Positions 16,600 through 24,655 of a stretch of DNA of 38,665 nucleotides are shown piece by piece. The notes below the pieces were generated by a model, which worked only from the letters and a program-made list of their open reading frames with translations, ran no database searches and was not told where the DNA came from. Location: the NCBI GenBank assembly GCA_937976325.1, contig CALJSD010000141.1, positions 1-38,665 of the forward strand, written 5' to 3'. The translations under genes were made by a program, and so were the position numbers. The DNA is from an uncultured Carnobacterium sp. (GTDB lineage: Bacteria > Bacillota > Bacilli > Lactobacillales > Aerococcaceae). How positions within the stretch are numbered: the first letter of the stretch is position 1; each line of letters opens with the position of its first letter.

Positions 16600-17403
16600 T
16601 TACACACTAACCTTATGATTTAATAAATAATCGCTGAGTAGCATATTTAGAACAATCCAAATGATCATGCTACCGATTAAGAAAACCAGCGCTTCATTTC
16701 CAATTAAACGAACGACAAATTGCGTACGCATGATAGCTGTGAATGTCACAACGACCACTAAAACGTAGAGAACCACTGAAGTTACCTTGCGTACATAGCC
16801 CTTCTTCTCAACCCCAACGACAAGAATGGCGAGTTGGAAGACCGTTACGATGAGCGCTACCCCCATTGTCAAAATGAGAAGAAACTGCACCGCATATTGT
16901 GGCACTAGTAGCGGCATCGCCATCGAGTTCGTCACAAGTGACCATGGTGTGATGTGGTATTGTGCAAATTCTGGAATAAAGAAACTTGTGAGGTAGTAGT
17001 TTAAGAACACTCCCACCACTTGGACGGCTTGTAAGAAGAACGTAATTACAAGCATCGTTAATAATTTAGCCCAGTAGATTCCAAAACGGGAGCCTGGAAG
17101 CATGAGTAGGCGGTAAATAAATGAGCCTTTGCTACTCCATTCTCTTGACCAAATCACTGCTGCATAGACCAAAATCGCTGTTCCCGCAAAGAACACTGGA
17201 AGTCCGATTGCGAGTTGGTCCAAAACGACTTGTTTCACGATATCAGGACTCACAATGCGCAATTGTCCGGTTAGTAACCCAGTCGTTGCCAGTGTTTTCA
17301 CCTTCAACCCTAGTTGCAATAAGATTTGAAGTAAGGCCACCACGAGGATGAACCCTTTTGCCTGGCCGATATTATAAAGCGTTAAATTGATGACTTTCTT
17401 CAT
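16600..17403 (-). CDS. ABC transporter permease
   Basis: A 267-residue membrane protein with six predicted membrane segments: one at the N-terminus (GFILVVALLQILLQLG), a pair near 75-140 (PVFFAGTAILVYAAVIWSRE, LLTMLVITFFLQAVQVVG), then YAVQFLLILTMGVALIVTVF, VVLYVLVVVVTFTAIM and LVFLIGSMIIWIVLNMLLSD. The layout is that of an ABC-2-like permease used in antibiotic-responsive or export systems. It overlaps the ATPase gene by 4 bases (ATGA). Confidence 0.85.
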   Translation of the reverse strand: MKKVINLTLYNIGQAKGFILVVALLQILLQLGLKVKTLATTGLLTGQLRIVSPDIVKQVVLDQLAIGLPVFFAGTAILVYAAVIWSREWSSKGSFIYRLLMLPGSRFGIYWAKLLTMLVITFFLQAVQVVGVFLNYYLTSFFIPEFAQYHITPWSLVTNSMAMPLLVPQYAVQFLLILTMGVALIVTVFQLAILVVGVEKKGYVRKVTSVVLYVLVVVVTFTAIMRTQFVVRLIGNEALVFLIGSMIIWIVLNMLLSDYLLNHKVSV

Positions 17404-18089
17404 GGTAAGTATACCTCCCTCATCACATCGACAATTGATTTGCCCTCTTCTTCGCGGACTTCTTCTGGATAGAATTCCTTCACTACGCGTCCATCGTTTA
17501 AGAGCACTGCTTTATCGACGATATACTCAATATCATTAATTTCATGCGTTGTAATCAATACGCCACGTCCATCGAGTAGGTCGCTTGTAAACACACGCGC
17601 AATTTCTTCACGAGTAAAGACGTCGATTCCTGAGAACGGTTCGTCCATCAAGATGTAGTCTGTATCCAGTCCCATCCCTAGAAGCAAGTTCAGTTTTGCA
17701 ACATTCCCTTTCGAGAGTGATCGTACTTCATCTTTTAAATTCAAATGGAAGAAGTTTAATAAATGTCTTTCCTTTTGACGATTCCAGTTTGGATAGAACG
17801 TGCGCATAAAATCAATTGCTTCGTCCACTGTTTGGTCTGGTGAGATAATTGAACTATCCGTAATGTAGCTCACTTTTTCGGCAAACACTTTACGGGCTGG
17901 CATATCATCGATAACGACTTTCCCTTTATCAAATGGCAACAACCCTGCAATGCAATTCATAATCGTTGTTTTCCCAATTCCGTTGACCCCAATAAGAGCC
18001 GTCACTTCTCCTTTTTTCGCGTTAAATGAGATGTCATTCAACACTTGTTTCTTTCCAAATCTCTTACTTAAGTTTTGAACAGTTAACAT
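17400..18089 (-). CDS. ABC transporter ATP-binding protein (YtrB-like)
   Basis: A 229-residue ATPase. Walker A is GVNGIGKTTIMN (about residues 34-45), the signature motif is a variant LSKGN in place of LSGGQ, Walker B is YILMDEPFSGID and the switch His is in VLITTHEIND. The variant signature and short length are typical of the ATPase of YtrBC-like and antibiotic-responsive exporters. It lies 15 bases after the GntR gene and overlaps the permease by 4 bases. Confidence 0.93.
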   Translation of the reverse strand: MLTVQNLSKRFGKKQVLNDISFNAKKGEVTALIGVNGIGKTTIMNCIAGLLPFDKGKVVIDDMPARKVFAEKVSYITDSSIISPDQTVDEAIDFMRTFYPNWNRQKERHLLNFFHLNLKDEVRSLSKGNVAKLNLLLGMGLDTDYILMDEPFSGIDVFTREEIARVFTSDLLDGRGVLITTHEINDIEYIVDKAVLLNDGRVVKEFYPEEVREEEGKSIVDVMREVYLP

Positions 18090-18104
18090 AGTACCGCTCC
18101 TTCC

Positions 18105-18458
18105 TTACAATTGTTTTTTGAGATGTTCGATAACATCTTCTGCAGTTAAGTTGAGAGGCTTAATCGCTGTCGCAAAACTTTCGATGGCCTCATCTAACAT
18201 TTCTTCTTTTAGTTGCTCTATCCGTTCTACGTCTTCTGTCACACGACTCATGACATTATTTCCAGTCGTAATCAACCCCATGACCTCCAATTCATGAAAG
18301 GCACGTTGGACCGTATTAGGATTCACTTGCATGGTTTGCGCAAATTCACGCCGACTCGGCATCTCTTGGCCTGCTTCCATTCTGTGAGAGGCAATTTCCG
18401 CTTTGAAATAGTCGATAATTTGCTCGTAGACCGGACTTCTTTTATCAAATACGATCAT
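18105..18458 (-). CDS. GntR-family repressor, YtrA subfamily
   Basis: A 117-residue regulator. The N-terminal winged helix reads PVYEQIIDYFKAEIASHRME, then the recognition segment PSRREFAQTMQVNPNTVQRA, and FHELEVMGLITT. The short C-terminal tail of about 45 residues (two helices) is diagnostic of the YtrA subfamily, which controls linked ABC transporter operons. I chose the ATG at 18458 because AAAGGAG lies 6 bases upstream; the in-frame ATG at 18482 has no site and lies closer to the operator. Two palindromes in the promoter are probable binding sites of this protein. Confidence 0.92.
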   Translation of the reverse strand: MIVFDKRSPVYEQIIDYFKAEIASHRMEAGQEMPSRREFAQTMQVNPNTVQRAFHELEVMGLITTGNNVMSRVTEDVERIEQLKEEMLDEAIESFATAIKPLNLTAEDVIEHLKKQL

Positions 18459-18486
18459 TAGTAACTCCTTTCTTCGATTCATTCCC

Positions 18487-18552
18487 AGTGTATTAACCGG
18501 TTAATACACTTATCTTCAACTGTATTATGCGCTTAATACACCGGGATGTCAA
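18487..18552 (-). promoter_or_regulatory. Promoter and two GntR operators of the ABC operon
   Basis: On minus, TTGACA (18547-18552) and CATAAT (18524-18529) are separated by 17 bases, a strong promoter. A perfect 24-bp palindrome (18487-18510; half-site AGTGTATTAACC) lies just downstream of the -10. A second, near-perfect one (18521-18540; half-site TGTATTA) overlaps the -10. Their centres are 32 bases apart, about three helical turns, so two dimers would bind on the same face. This is a good repressor arrangement. Confidence 0.88.
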
Positions 18553-18581
18553 TAGCGTTTTCAAAAATATTTTTTAGAAAA

Positions 18582-18611
18582 TAAAAAAGACGACTCAGAA
18601 TCGAGTCGTCT
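18582..18611 (-). terminator. Rho-independent terminator after the acyltransferase
   Basis: AGACGACTC pairs with GAGTCGTCT (18603-18611 and 18589-18597) around a 5-base loop and is followed by six T residues on the minus strand. It lies 6 bases after the stop of the acyltransferase gene. Confidence 0.92.
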
Positions 18612-18617
18612 CAACGG

Positions 18618-20498
18618 TTATTGTAATTTTAATTTCACCATTTCTTGTAAAATCAGGTTCGCTAATTCTGTTGCCCCTGTATCGTTTGGATGAATTTCAT
18701 CTTCAAAGAGCCATTGTTTTGTATGCCCTTTGGCGTAAGTTCCCCAGTCGATTAAATGTACATTTGGATAGCGTTCGGCAGCTGCTTTTAACTGCTCATT
18801 TACTTCTTTAGACCATTTGATTTCATAACCGGCTGTCACTAAGAAGATTTCACGGTTACCCGTTGCTTGAATCAGAGAATCGATTTGTGCTGCAGAGAAA
18901 GCTCCGTTTGAACCGAGCACGAATACCACAGTTTGAGAAAGTCGACCTTGTTGCGCCAGTTTTTGAACGATTGGCGTACTGTAATACAACTGACGTCCCA
19001 CTTCTCCGTCCACATAAATATTCGGGAAGACTTCGCGCAGTTTATTCGCAGAGGCTAGTAATACTGAATCTCCGACAAACGTAATCGGCGTTTGTTTTAC
19101 TTGTTGTTCAGCATTGGCTTTCGCTTCATTACTAATCGTCGTTGTTCCTTCTGTTGTCGGTTCGGCCGTCGTCTCTTGTAAGAGCGCTTGGTTTTGACGA
19201 ATCTTCTCCTCAACCTCTTGTACGGCTGAGTTTTGATTTTTCTCTTGTGCAAATCCAAGACCTGCAAGCCCGATACAGATGACATACATGAGTGAGAACA
19301 CGAGTCCAAACTGCTTCATGCCTTTTGGTAGATTTGATTTTCCATATGCCGTTAAATTATACGGACTATGCGCTTGTCCAATCGGAAGAACGAAGCGGTC
19401 TCGCTCAAAGAGTTGATACGTGATTTCCGCCATCACGAAAATCAACGCAAATTGAATCCCTACTGATAACCATTGTTCATCAATCTCGCGTAAGAATGTT
19501 GGTGCGATGAGATGAATCGGATAAAACCATAAGTAGTATGAGAAACTTCTCTTCCCAAAGAACGTAAATCCTTTGAAGCTGAAGAGGTAATGAACCCCCA
19601 CGCCCTCGCGAATCGTACAAGAGAGAAGAAGCATCATTACAAACGATGAAATAAACATCATCATGTAATACACTTCTGCTTGCGTTCCATTAAACGTTGT
19701 AAACATCCAGCCTAAAGCTCCTAAACAGAGGAGGCTCAATGCGTTTGGAACAACAGAACCCGATTCACGCTCAGGAAGTAGTAATTTTCCTTCATGAATG
19801 TAGCTGAGTAGCGCCCCGAATGTGAACGAGAATAAACGCGTTGATACTAAATAGTATACGTGAGACGGATCTTGTTCAAACCAATAGAGTGCCGCCATTC
19901 CTGCTGCTGATGCAAGCGTCAAAAATGCCAGCAAGGCAAATTCCTGCATTCTCAGGAAATTGAGTTTCTTCATCAGTTTTCGAAGTAAATAGCCCACGAT
20001 TAACAGCTGTACATACAGGGATACATACCAGAGATGCACAAACGGACTCGGATTCGCCGATTGCACGAAGTATGATTGTTGAGAGAAAATTTGATAATCA
20101 TTATTCACGAAGAATAATGCCGAAAGCGCCATGCCTCGGATATTAGAAAGTAATTGCGGTGCCGCCACGAATAAAAATGCGACTGTCACGACAATCATAA
20201 AGAGCATCGGGAAGAACATTCTCTTCAAGCTTCTCACTGGGAAACGCTCTTTATAATCTTCCGCGAATGTTTTGATATTATTCCGGAACGTTAAGTAGCC
20301 TCCGACCACTAAAAATCCATTAACGGCTAAAAATCCGCCCGGTAATAAATGTTGGAAATAATAATATGTAATAATTGCTAGTATAAAAAAACCTTTCAAG
20401 CCATCAAATGCCGCACTCCGTTTTTTCTCTTTTTGCTTGGGAGGATGTGGGTGCGTCGGTGCTTGAGAAGGTGTTGTTTGATAATTCATAGTCCCCAC
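18618..20498 (-). CDS. OatA-like acyltransferase with SGNH-like domain
   Basis: A 626-residue protein. A short cytosolic, Pro-rich N-terminus leads to an acyltransferase-3 membrane domain of about ten helices (about 28-395), which includes RSAAFDGLKGFFILAIITYY and SYYLWFYPIHL. One more helix (about 405) connects to an external SGNH-like domain (about 470-626): block I GDSVLLASANKL, the Gly/Asn blocks GEVGRQLYY and LGSNGAF, and the Asp-His pair in DEIHPN. This is the layout of OatA, which O-acetylates MurNAc and gives lysozyme resistance. Start is GTG at 20498 behind GGAG; an ATG three codons later is the alternative. Peptidoglycan as acceptor is from family knowledge, wall-polymer acetylation is possible. 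Confidence 0.9.
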   Translation of the reverse strand: MGTMNYQTTPSQAPTHPHPPKQKEKKRSAAFDGLKGFFILAIITYYYFQHLLPGGFLAVNGFLVVGGYLTFRNNIKTFAEDYKERFPVRSLKRMFFPMLFMIVVTVAFLFVAAPQLLSNIRGMALSALFFVNNDYQIFSQQSYFVQSANPSPFVHLWYVSLYVQLLIVGYLLRKLMKKLNFLRMQEFALLAFLTLASAAGMAALYWFEQDPSHVYYLVSTRLFSFTFGALLSYIHEGKLLLPERESGSVVPNALSLLCLGALGWMFTTFNGTQAEVYYMMMFISSFVMMLLLSCTIREGVGVHYLFSFKGFTFFGKRSFSYYLWFYPIHLIAPTFLREIDEQWLSVGIQFALIFVMAEITYQLFERDRFVLPIGQAHSPYNLTAYGKSNLPKGMKQFGLVFSLMYVICIGLAGLGFAQEKNQNSAVQEVEEKIRQNQALLQETTAEPTTEGTTTISNEAKANAEQQVKQTPITFVGDSVLLASANKLREVFPNIYVDGEVGRQLYYSTPIVQKLAQQGRLSQTVVFVLGSNGAFSAAQIDSLIQATGNREIFLVTAGYEIKWSKEVNEQLKAAAERYPNVHLIDWGTYAKGHTKQWLFEDEIHPNDTGATELANLILQEMVKLKLQ

Positions 20499-20528
20499 TG
20501 TTTTTCTCCATTCCTTAAACTCCTATTT

Positions 20529-20558
20529 ATTATAGCTCAAAACCACTACACTTGGATA
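20529..20558 (-). promoter_or_regulatory. Probable promoter of the acyltransferase gene
   Basis: A perfect TATAAT on minus (20529-20534), 31 bases before the start. The -35 candidates 17-18 bases upstream are poor. The rest of the 193-base gap toward the flavin operon holds only that operon's terminator. Confidence 0.4.
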
Positions 20559-20648
20559 CTAGGAACATTACATTTTTATTAATTTTAAGAAAACAGTTTC
20601 CAGTTGTTTCTGAACCGTGAACAAAGGTCCATTTTGTCTATGTAAACA

Positions 20649-20680
20649 CAAAAAAGCTAGGCAAAATTGCCTAGCTTTCT
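20649..20680 (-). terminator. Rho-independent terminator of the flavin operon
   Basis: AAAGCTAGGCAA pairs with TTGCCTAGCTTT (20667-20678 and 20653-20664) as an almost perfect 12-bp stem and is followed by TTTTTT-type sequence on minus. It lies just after the stop codon of the 423-residue reductase. Confidence 0.92.
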
Positions 20681-20691
20681 CACTTTAAATT

Positions 20692-21963
20692 TTAGTGTTC
20701 TGAAGCACCGCTTGTAGCATCTACTGCTTGTGCTTGCGCTGGAGCTGAATGTCCGCTATCTGAAGCACCACTTGTAGCATCTGCTGCAGGAGCCGGAGCT
20801 GAGTGTCCGCTGTTTGAAGCGCCACTTGTTGCGTCAGCTACTGGAGCAGCACCATTTGCGCTTACTAAACGTTGGCCAGTTGTTTGTAAGTACCAATCTA
20901 ACCATGGTTTGAAGTCAAATACGATTTCGTTGATTCCAGCATAAGAACCATCAGGATAGTACATTGCTTGGTAGTTGTGTACGTTGATGATTTCTGGTGG
21001 AGTGTTTGGAACGATTGTACGGAAGTAATCCACGTTACCTGCACGTAAGTTCGCAATGAGGTATTCCACATTTTTGAATGTACGTGGTGGGTGAACTGTT
21101 CCTAAACGGTTACCAGATTGAGCTGGCACACGTGGAGCCAACATTTTGTTTGCTGGTTTGTTGAAGTTATAGTACAAGAATTGGTTGTTGTCATCGGCAT
21201 ATGTTACTTCAAATGGTAAAGCTTTTAAGAACATATCGATTTGGTCAACCGTTAATAAACCGTGGTCTAAGCGAACATAGTCGTTTCCTTGAGCAGCACC
21301 AACGATTTCACTTGCTTTTTCAACCCATTCTGGATCATCTGGGTCTACACCTTGAACTGTTGTAGAAATTGGGTTTGTGCAGTCTAAATCTTCTGGCGGT
21401 GTTGGTAATGGTTTGCGTAACACTTTTACAACCTCCACATATTTCACGAAGTTTTCTAAGCATGAACGTAAGAACGCTACAGTTCCTTCGCTCTTAATGT
21501 TTCCTTCTTCGTCAAATGCTTCTTTTGCTTTTCCTAATAAGAATTCGTTCCCTGGTAATACATATGCGTTTACCCCTGGAGCATCCAAGATTTTACGTAA
21601 ATGCACTTGCGCACGTGAAGTACCTTGGTCATAGTGAGAAGCTCCCATGATCATAACAGGTTTGTTTTCAAATGGGTGTAAGTTGAATGACATCCATTCT
21701 AATGTGCTCTTCAAAGCAGCTGTAATTGTGTGGTTGTGTTCAGGTGTAGCGATAATCACACCATCTGCACGGATTAATTTGTTGTACATGTATTGTACTG
21801 GGAAACTCTTAGATTGATCTTCGTCTTGGTTGAACATTGGAATATCTTTAATTTCTAAGATTTCAAACTCGAATAAGTCACTGAATTTCTTTTCGATAAA
21901 TTGTAATAATAAACGGTTATGCGAAAATTCCGCATTTGATCCTACGATACCAATAATTTTCAT
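20692..21963 (-). CDS. NAD(P)H:FMN reductase-PAS protein with triple flavinylation tail
   Basis: A 423-residue soluble protein in three parts. Residues 1 to about 180 are an NADPH-dependent FMN-reductase (flavodoxin-like) domain: IGIVGSNAEFSHNRLLLQFI, IKDIPMFNQDED, TPEHNHTITAALKSTLEWMS. Residues of about 230-365 look like a PAS_10-type domain (LTVDQIDMFLKALPFEVTYA, GTVHPPRTFKNVE, YPDGSYAGINEIVFDF). Residues of about 370-423 are an Ala/Pro/Ser tail with DATSGAS three times, at about residues 377-383, 395-401 and 415-421. DxxSGA(T/S) is the recognition motif of the flavin transferase ApbE, which joins FMN to the last Ser or Thr. apbE is two genes upstream in the same operon. No signal peptide, so the protein is cytosolic. 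Electron acceptor unknown. Confidence 0.85.
   Translation of the reverse strand: MKIIGIVGSNAEFSHNRLLLQFIEKKFSDLFEFEILEIKDIPMFNQDEDQSKSFPVQYMYNKLIRADGVIIATPEHNHTITAALKSTLEWMSFNLHPFENKPVMIMGASHYDQGTSRAQVHLRKILDAPGVNAYVLPGNEFLLGKAKEAFDEEGNIKSEGTVAFLRSCLENFVKYVEVVKVLRKPLPTPPEDLDCTNPISTTVQGVDPDDPEWVEKASEIVGAAQGNDYVRLDHGLLTVDQIDMFLKALPFEVTYADDNNQFLYYNFNKPANKMLAPRVPAQSGNRLGTVHPPRTFKNVEYLIANLRAGNVDYFRTIVPNTPPEIINVHNYQAMYYPDGSYAGINEIVFDFKPWLDWYLQTTGQRLVSANGAAPVADATSGASNSGHSAPAPAADATSGASDSGHSAPAQAQAVDATSGASEH
20702..20835 (-). repeat. Three tandem ApbE flavinylation-motif repeats
   Basis: Three DNA repeats at 20702-20721, 20762-20781 and 20816-20835, each coding DATSGA(S) on the minus strand, spaced 60 and 54 bases (20 and 18 codons). 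The linker between motifs is D/NSGHSAPAPA(A) or similar. The third copy differs at synonymous positions, so amino-acid sequence rather than DNA has been kept. Confidence 0.88.
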
Positions 21964-21979
21964 TTTCTACTGTCACTCC

Positions 21980-22594
21980 TTATTTTTTAGAACTGTCCCA
22001 TGAGAAGTTTTTCGCTTCTTTTTCACGAGCTTCGTTTGCACGAACTAATTGTCCTGTAATTTCAATGAATAATAAGTAATCTGCGAAAATCTTTTCTAAT
22101 TTTTCAACAGTTGCTGCATCTTTTAAGTTGCCTTCTTCGTCGAATGCTTGTAAAGCGTGACCTAATAAGAATTCATCACTTGGTAAAACGCGTGCTTTAA
22201 TTTCTGGTGCGTCTAAGATTTGACGTAATTGACTTTGTGCACGTGAAGAACCTAATGTTCCGTAAGATGCTCCTGTAATCATGACAGGTTTGTTTAATAA
22301 TGGATAGATACCATAAGATAACCATGCTAAAGCGTTCATTAATACAGCTGGGCATGAGTGGTCATATTCTGGTGTACTAATGATAACTCCATCTGCTGCA
22401 GCGATTTTATCTGCAATTGCTTGTGCTTCTTGTGGCACTACTTTTGGAGTTGGTTTGTTGAACATTGGAATGTCTTTAATTTCGACAAGTTCAATTTCCG
22501 CCTGTTCTGAAAAATGTTTTTGAATGTATTGTAATAGTTGACGGTTTGTTGATTTTTTAGAGTTTGTTCCGACTAAACCGATTAATTTAACCAT
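21980..22594 (-). CDS. NADPH-dependent FMN reductase-family protein
   Basis: A 204-residue flavodoxin-like reductase, similar to the N-terminal domain of the next gene: LIGLVGTNSKKSTNRQLLQY, IKDIPMFNKPTPKV, STPEYDHSCPAVLMNALAWL and ITGASYGTLGSSRAQSQLRQ. It has no PAS domain and no flavinylation motif. The ATG at 22594 follows AAAGGAAG and overlaps the apbE stop by 8 bases, so translation is coupled; the in-frame start at 22660 would lie deep inside apbE. It should reduce FMN or a quinone with NAD(P)H. It probably arose with its neighbour by duplication. Confidence 0.9.
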   Translation of the reverse strand: MVKLIGLVGTNSKKSTNRQLLQYIQKHFSEQAEIELVEIKDIPMFNKPTPKVVPQEAQAIADKIAAADGVIISTPEYDHSCPAVLMNALAWLSYGIYPLLNKPVMITGASYGTLGSSRAQSQLRQILDAPEIKARVLPSDEFLLGHALQAFDEEGNLKDAATVEKLEKIFADYLLFIEITGQLVRANEAREKEAKNFSWDSSKK

Positions 22595-23546
22595 TTGAGT
22601 ACTTCCTTTCGAGTAATTGAATCTTTGAAGCGAGTCCTGAAGTGTAGAAAATACGATCATCGTCTAAAATCATAACAGCTTCGATGTTAGGGTGTTGTTC
22701 CACTTCGAATAAGATTTCATGTGCTTTCTTTCCAAAGAGTCTGGTCGTCCATATCTCACAATCGACGGACTGTTTGGAAACAATCGTTAGACTGGCAACG
22801 TCTGTTTCGGCTGGGTATCCAGTATTTGGGTCCAAAATATGATGGTATTTCTTACCATCCACTTCTAGCACCCTCTCGTAGACACCTGATGTGACAATCG
22901 ACTCATCTTGAATCGGAAGAAGCGCCACATTTTCTCCGCGAAGGAGTTTCGGGTTTTGAATACCAATCCACCAATTCCCATCTTCATGATGAACAGCTGG
23001 TCCAAGCGTGAGAACATTCCCACCAAGGTTAATGAGCGCAGAAGTAACTCCTTGCTCTTTTAGCTGTTGCATCACCAAGTCGGCAATATACCCTTTGGCA
23101 ATACAACCAAGGTCGATTCGCATTCCTTCTTCCAACAGAAAAATCGTCTGATGTTCATCATCCAGTTCGACTTTCGTTGCATCGGTCAGTTGCAGTTTGG
23201 CTTTAATTTCTTCATCCGTTGGTACTCGTGCATCACTAAAGCCCACGCGCCATGTTTGAACAACCGGGCCAATCAAGATATTCATCCGACTTCCCGCAAC
23301 CAGACTATTCTCCAGTCCCAATTTCACCAAATGAAAAATCTCTGGATGAACAGCGACTGCATGTTTCCCTGCTGCCAAGTTCACGGCCATCAGCTCTGAA
23401 GTTGGGTCATTCGCGCTAAAACGATGCTCATATCGCTTCAATTGCTCGAAAACTTCAGCCACTAAACGCTCGCCTTCTGGATGCGCAATTTTCAATTCGA
23501 TGACGGTTCCCATCAATCGAATGGTACCTGTATGATACTGTTCCAA
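22587..23546 (-). CDS. apbE: Flavin transferase ApbE (FAD:protein FMN transferase)
   Basis: About 319 residues. Family motifs are clear: LGCIAKGYIAD (usual DLGGIAKGY), INLGGNVLTLG, and HHILDPNTGYPAETDVASLT, plus a C-terminal VDCEIWTTRLFG metal-site region. ApbE cleaves FAD and joins FMN through phosphate to Thr or Ser in DxxSGA(T/S). No signal peptide or lipobox is visible, so it acts in the cytosol, the same compartment as the reductase with three DATSGAS motifs. The start is uncertain: I favour the TTG at 23546 behind AGGAG, whose product starts LEQYHTGTIRLMGTV like homologues. A GTG at 23555 or a TTG at 23603 are alternatives. Confidence 0.9.
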   Translation of the reverse strand: MEQYHTGTIRLMGTVIELKIAHPEGERLVAEVFEQLKRYEHRFSANDPTSELMAVNLAAGKHAVAVHPEIFHLVKLGLENSLVAGSRMNILIGPVVQTWRVGFSDARVPTDEEIKAKLQLTDATKVELDDEHQTIFLLEEGMRIDLGCIAKGYIADLVMQQLKEQGVTSALINLGGNVLTLGPAVHHEDGNWWIGIQNPKLLRGENVALLPIQDESIVTSGVYERVLEVDGKKYHHILDPNTGYPAETDVASLTIVSKQSVDCEIWTTRLFGKKAHEILFEVEQHPNIEAVMILDDDRIFYTSGLASKIQLLERKYSNG

Positions 23547-23627
23547 AACTGCCACTTCTCCTAGTTGAAATATGTGAAAAAAAGCACAGAAACGCCTATA
23601 CAAAAGCGTTTTCTACTCCTTATTTTG

Positions 23628-23656
23628 AATGTAACACAGCGGAAATTAAATTTCAA
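23628..23656 (-). promoter_or_regulatory. Promoter of the flavin operon
   Basis: TTGAAA (23651-23656) and TACATT (23628-23633) on minus with a 17-base spacer. The expected transcript start is near 23621, directly before AAGGAG. Confidence 0.65.
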
Positions 23657-23679
23657 GGACGCAGGTCTATTTCCTTAAT

Positions 23680-23713
23680 AAAATATGCATAAAAAAACTA
23701 TTCTTATGCATAT
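23680..23713 (-). terminator. Terminator after the TMEM175-like gene
   Basis: ATATGCATAA and TTATGCATAT form a 10-bp stem (23683-23692 with 23704-23713) and are followed by TTT on the minus strand. The stem is AT-rich, so strength is moderate. Confidence 0.6.
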
Positions 23714-23732
23714 AATCCTTATTTATTAAATT

Positions 23733-24311
23733 TTAATTACGGAACTGATTAGGAATGACTAATCCGCAGAGAGTAATGAGCACTGCCAAACTAGACCCAA
23801 TTGGAAAAATAGTTGCTGAACAAACAAGCCCGATTACTTTGAATAGAATATCCCATCTTATCCACTTGCTACGTCTTGCACTCATTTCATGAAATTCTTC
23901 AGATGGATTCACCTCAGAAATAGTTCTAAAGAAAATTAGTGTTGCTGCAGTAATGAGTAAAACGATGATTCCATAAAATACCTGAACGGTCGCATTATAA
24001 AAATCCATCGCAATCAAACTTGTCGCATATGGGAATAATGAAGCAAAGAATAACATACTTATCGCTGCCCAAACTGTTTTCTGGGTAATTTTCTCAGTCC
24101 GCTGTGAATACGAATGTAGATTCACCCACATCGCTCCTAGCCAGAAAAAGGACAATGCATATGCGAAAAAGTTTTCGCGCAGTTCCCATAAACCCTGCCA
24201 ATCAAGCGTCTTCGGTTTATCCAATTCTAGCACTAAAATCGTCATAATAATGGCAATCACCGCATCAATAAATGCACTCAAGCGCTCTTGCCTCATGGTT
24301 TGTCTGCCCAT
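23733..24311 (-). CDS. TMEM175-family (DUF1211) membrane protein
   Basis: A 192-residue membrane protein with about five to six hydrophobic segments. The first helix RLSAFIDAVIAIIMTILVLE matches the family motif RxxAFxDAVxAIxxTILV(L)E, where conserved residues line the pore of this potassium-selective channel family. Later segments include YALSFFWLGAMWVNLHSY, with the conserved W and H, and AISMLFFASLFPYATSLI. Bacterial members form tetramers that conduct K+. The start is ATG at 24311 behind AAGGAGTG. Gene context gives no hint of function. Confidence 0.88.
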   Translation of the reverse strand: MGRQTMRQERLSAFIDAVIAIIMTILVLELDKPKTLDWQGLWELRENFFAYALSFFWLGAMWVNLHSYSQRTEKITQKTVWAAISMLFFASLFPYATSLIAMDFYNATVQVFYGIIVLLITAATLIFFRTISEVNPSEEFHEMSARRSKWIRWDILFKVIGLVCSATIFPIGSSLAVLITLCGLVIPNQFRN

Positions 24312-24356
24312 CTAATCACTCCTTACTATCATCACTATTTTACACTATCTAACCTA

Positions 24357-24617
24357 AAAAGCACCACAAAGCCGAAGCCCTTCTCTTACTGAGAAGCAAT
24401 AAAACTTATTACTAAGTTTGGTAAAGTTTACTGAGTCGAGGGACGAAAAAAGCCTCCACTTTAATAAGCACTAAAAGCCGAATCCGGTCCTCTTTCTGAG
24501 AAGCAATAAAACTTATCACTGAGTTGGGTAAATTTCACCAAGTCGAGGGACGAAAAAAGCCCCCACCTTAAAAAGCACTAAAAGCCGAATCCGGTCCTCT
24601 TTCTGAGAAGCAAGAAA
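24357..24617. repeat. 107-bp tandem direct repeat, two copies plus a partial third
   Basis: Units begin at 24357, 24464 and 24571, an exact period of 107 bases; the third stops matching near 24615. Each unit holds AGCCGAATCC, TCTGAGAAGCAATAAAACTT, a small hairpin GGTAAATTTCACC-type, and GTCGAGGGACGAAAAAAGC. Units 1 and 2 differ by about 15% and units 2 and 3 are almost identical. No open frame runs through them. The period is far longer than a CRISPR repeat-spacer unit and the whole unit repeats. It lies in the 547-bp gap between the TMEM175-like gene and yjdM. Confidence 0.85.
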
Positions 24618-24655
24618 CTTAATTTGAGCTGTTATAAAGTTCTGGTTTCCTCGAA

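Noticed and set aside
24357..24617. CRISPR-like array
   Set aside because: The whole 107-bp unit repeats, with no short repeat/unique spacer pattern and no cas genes.
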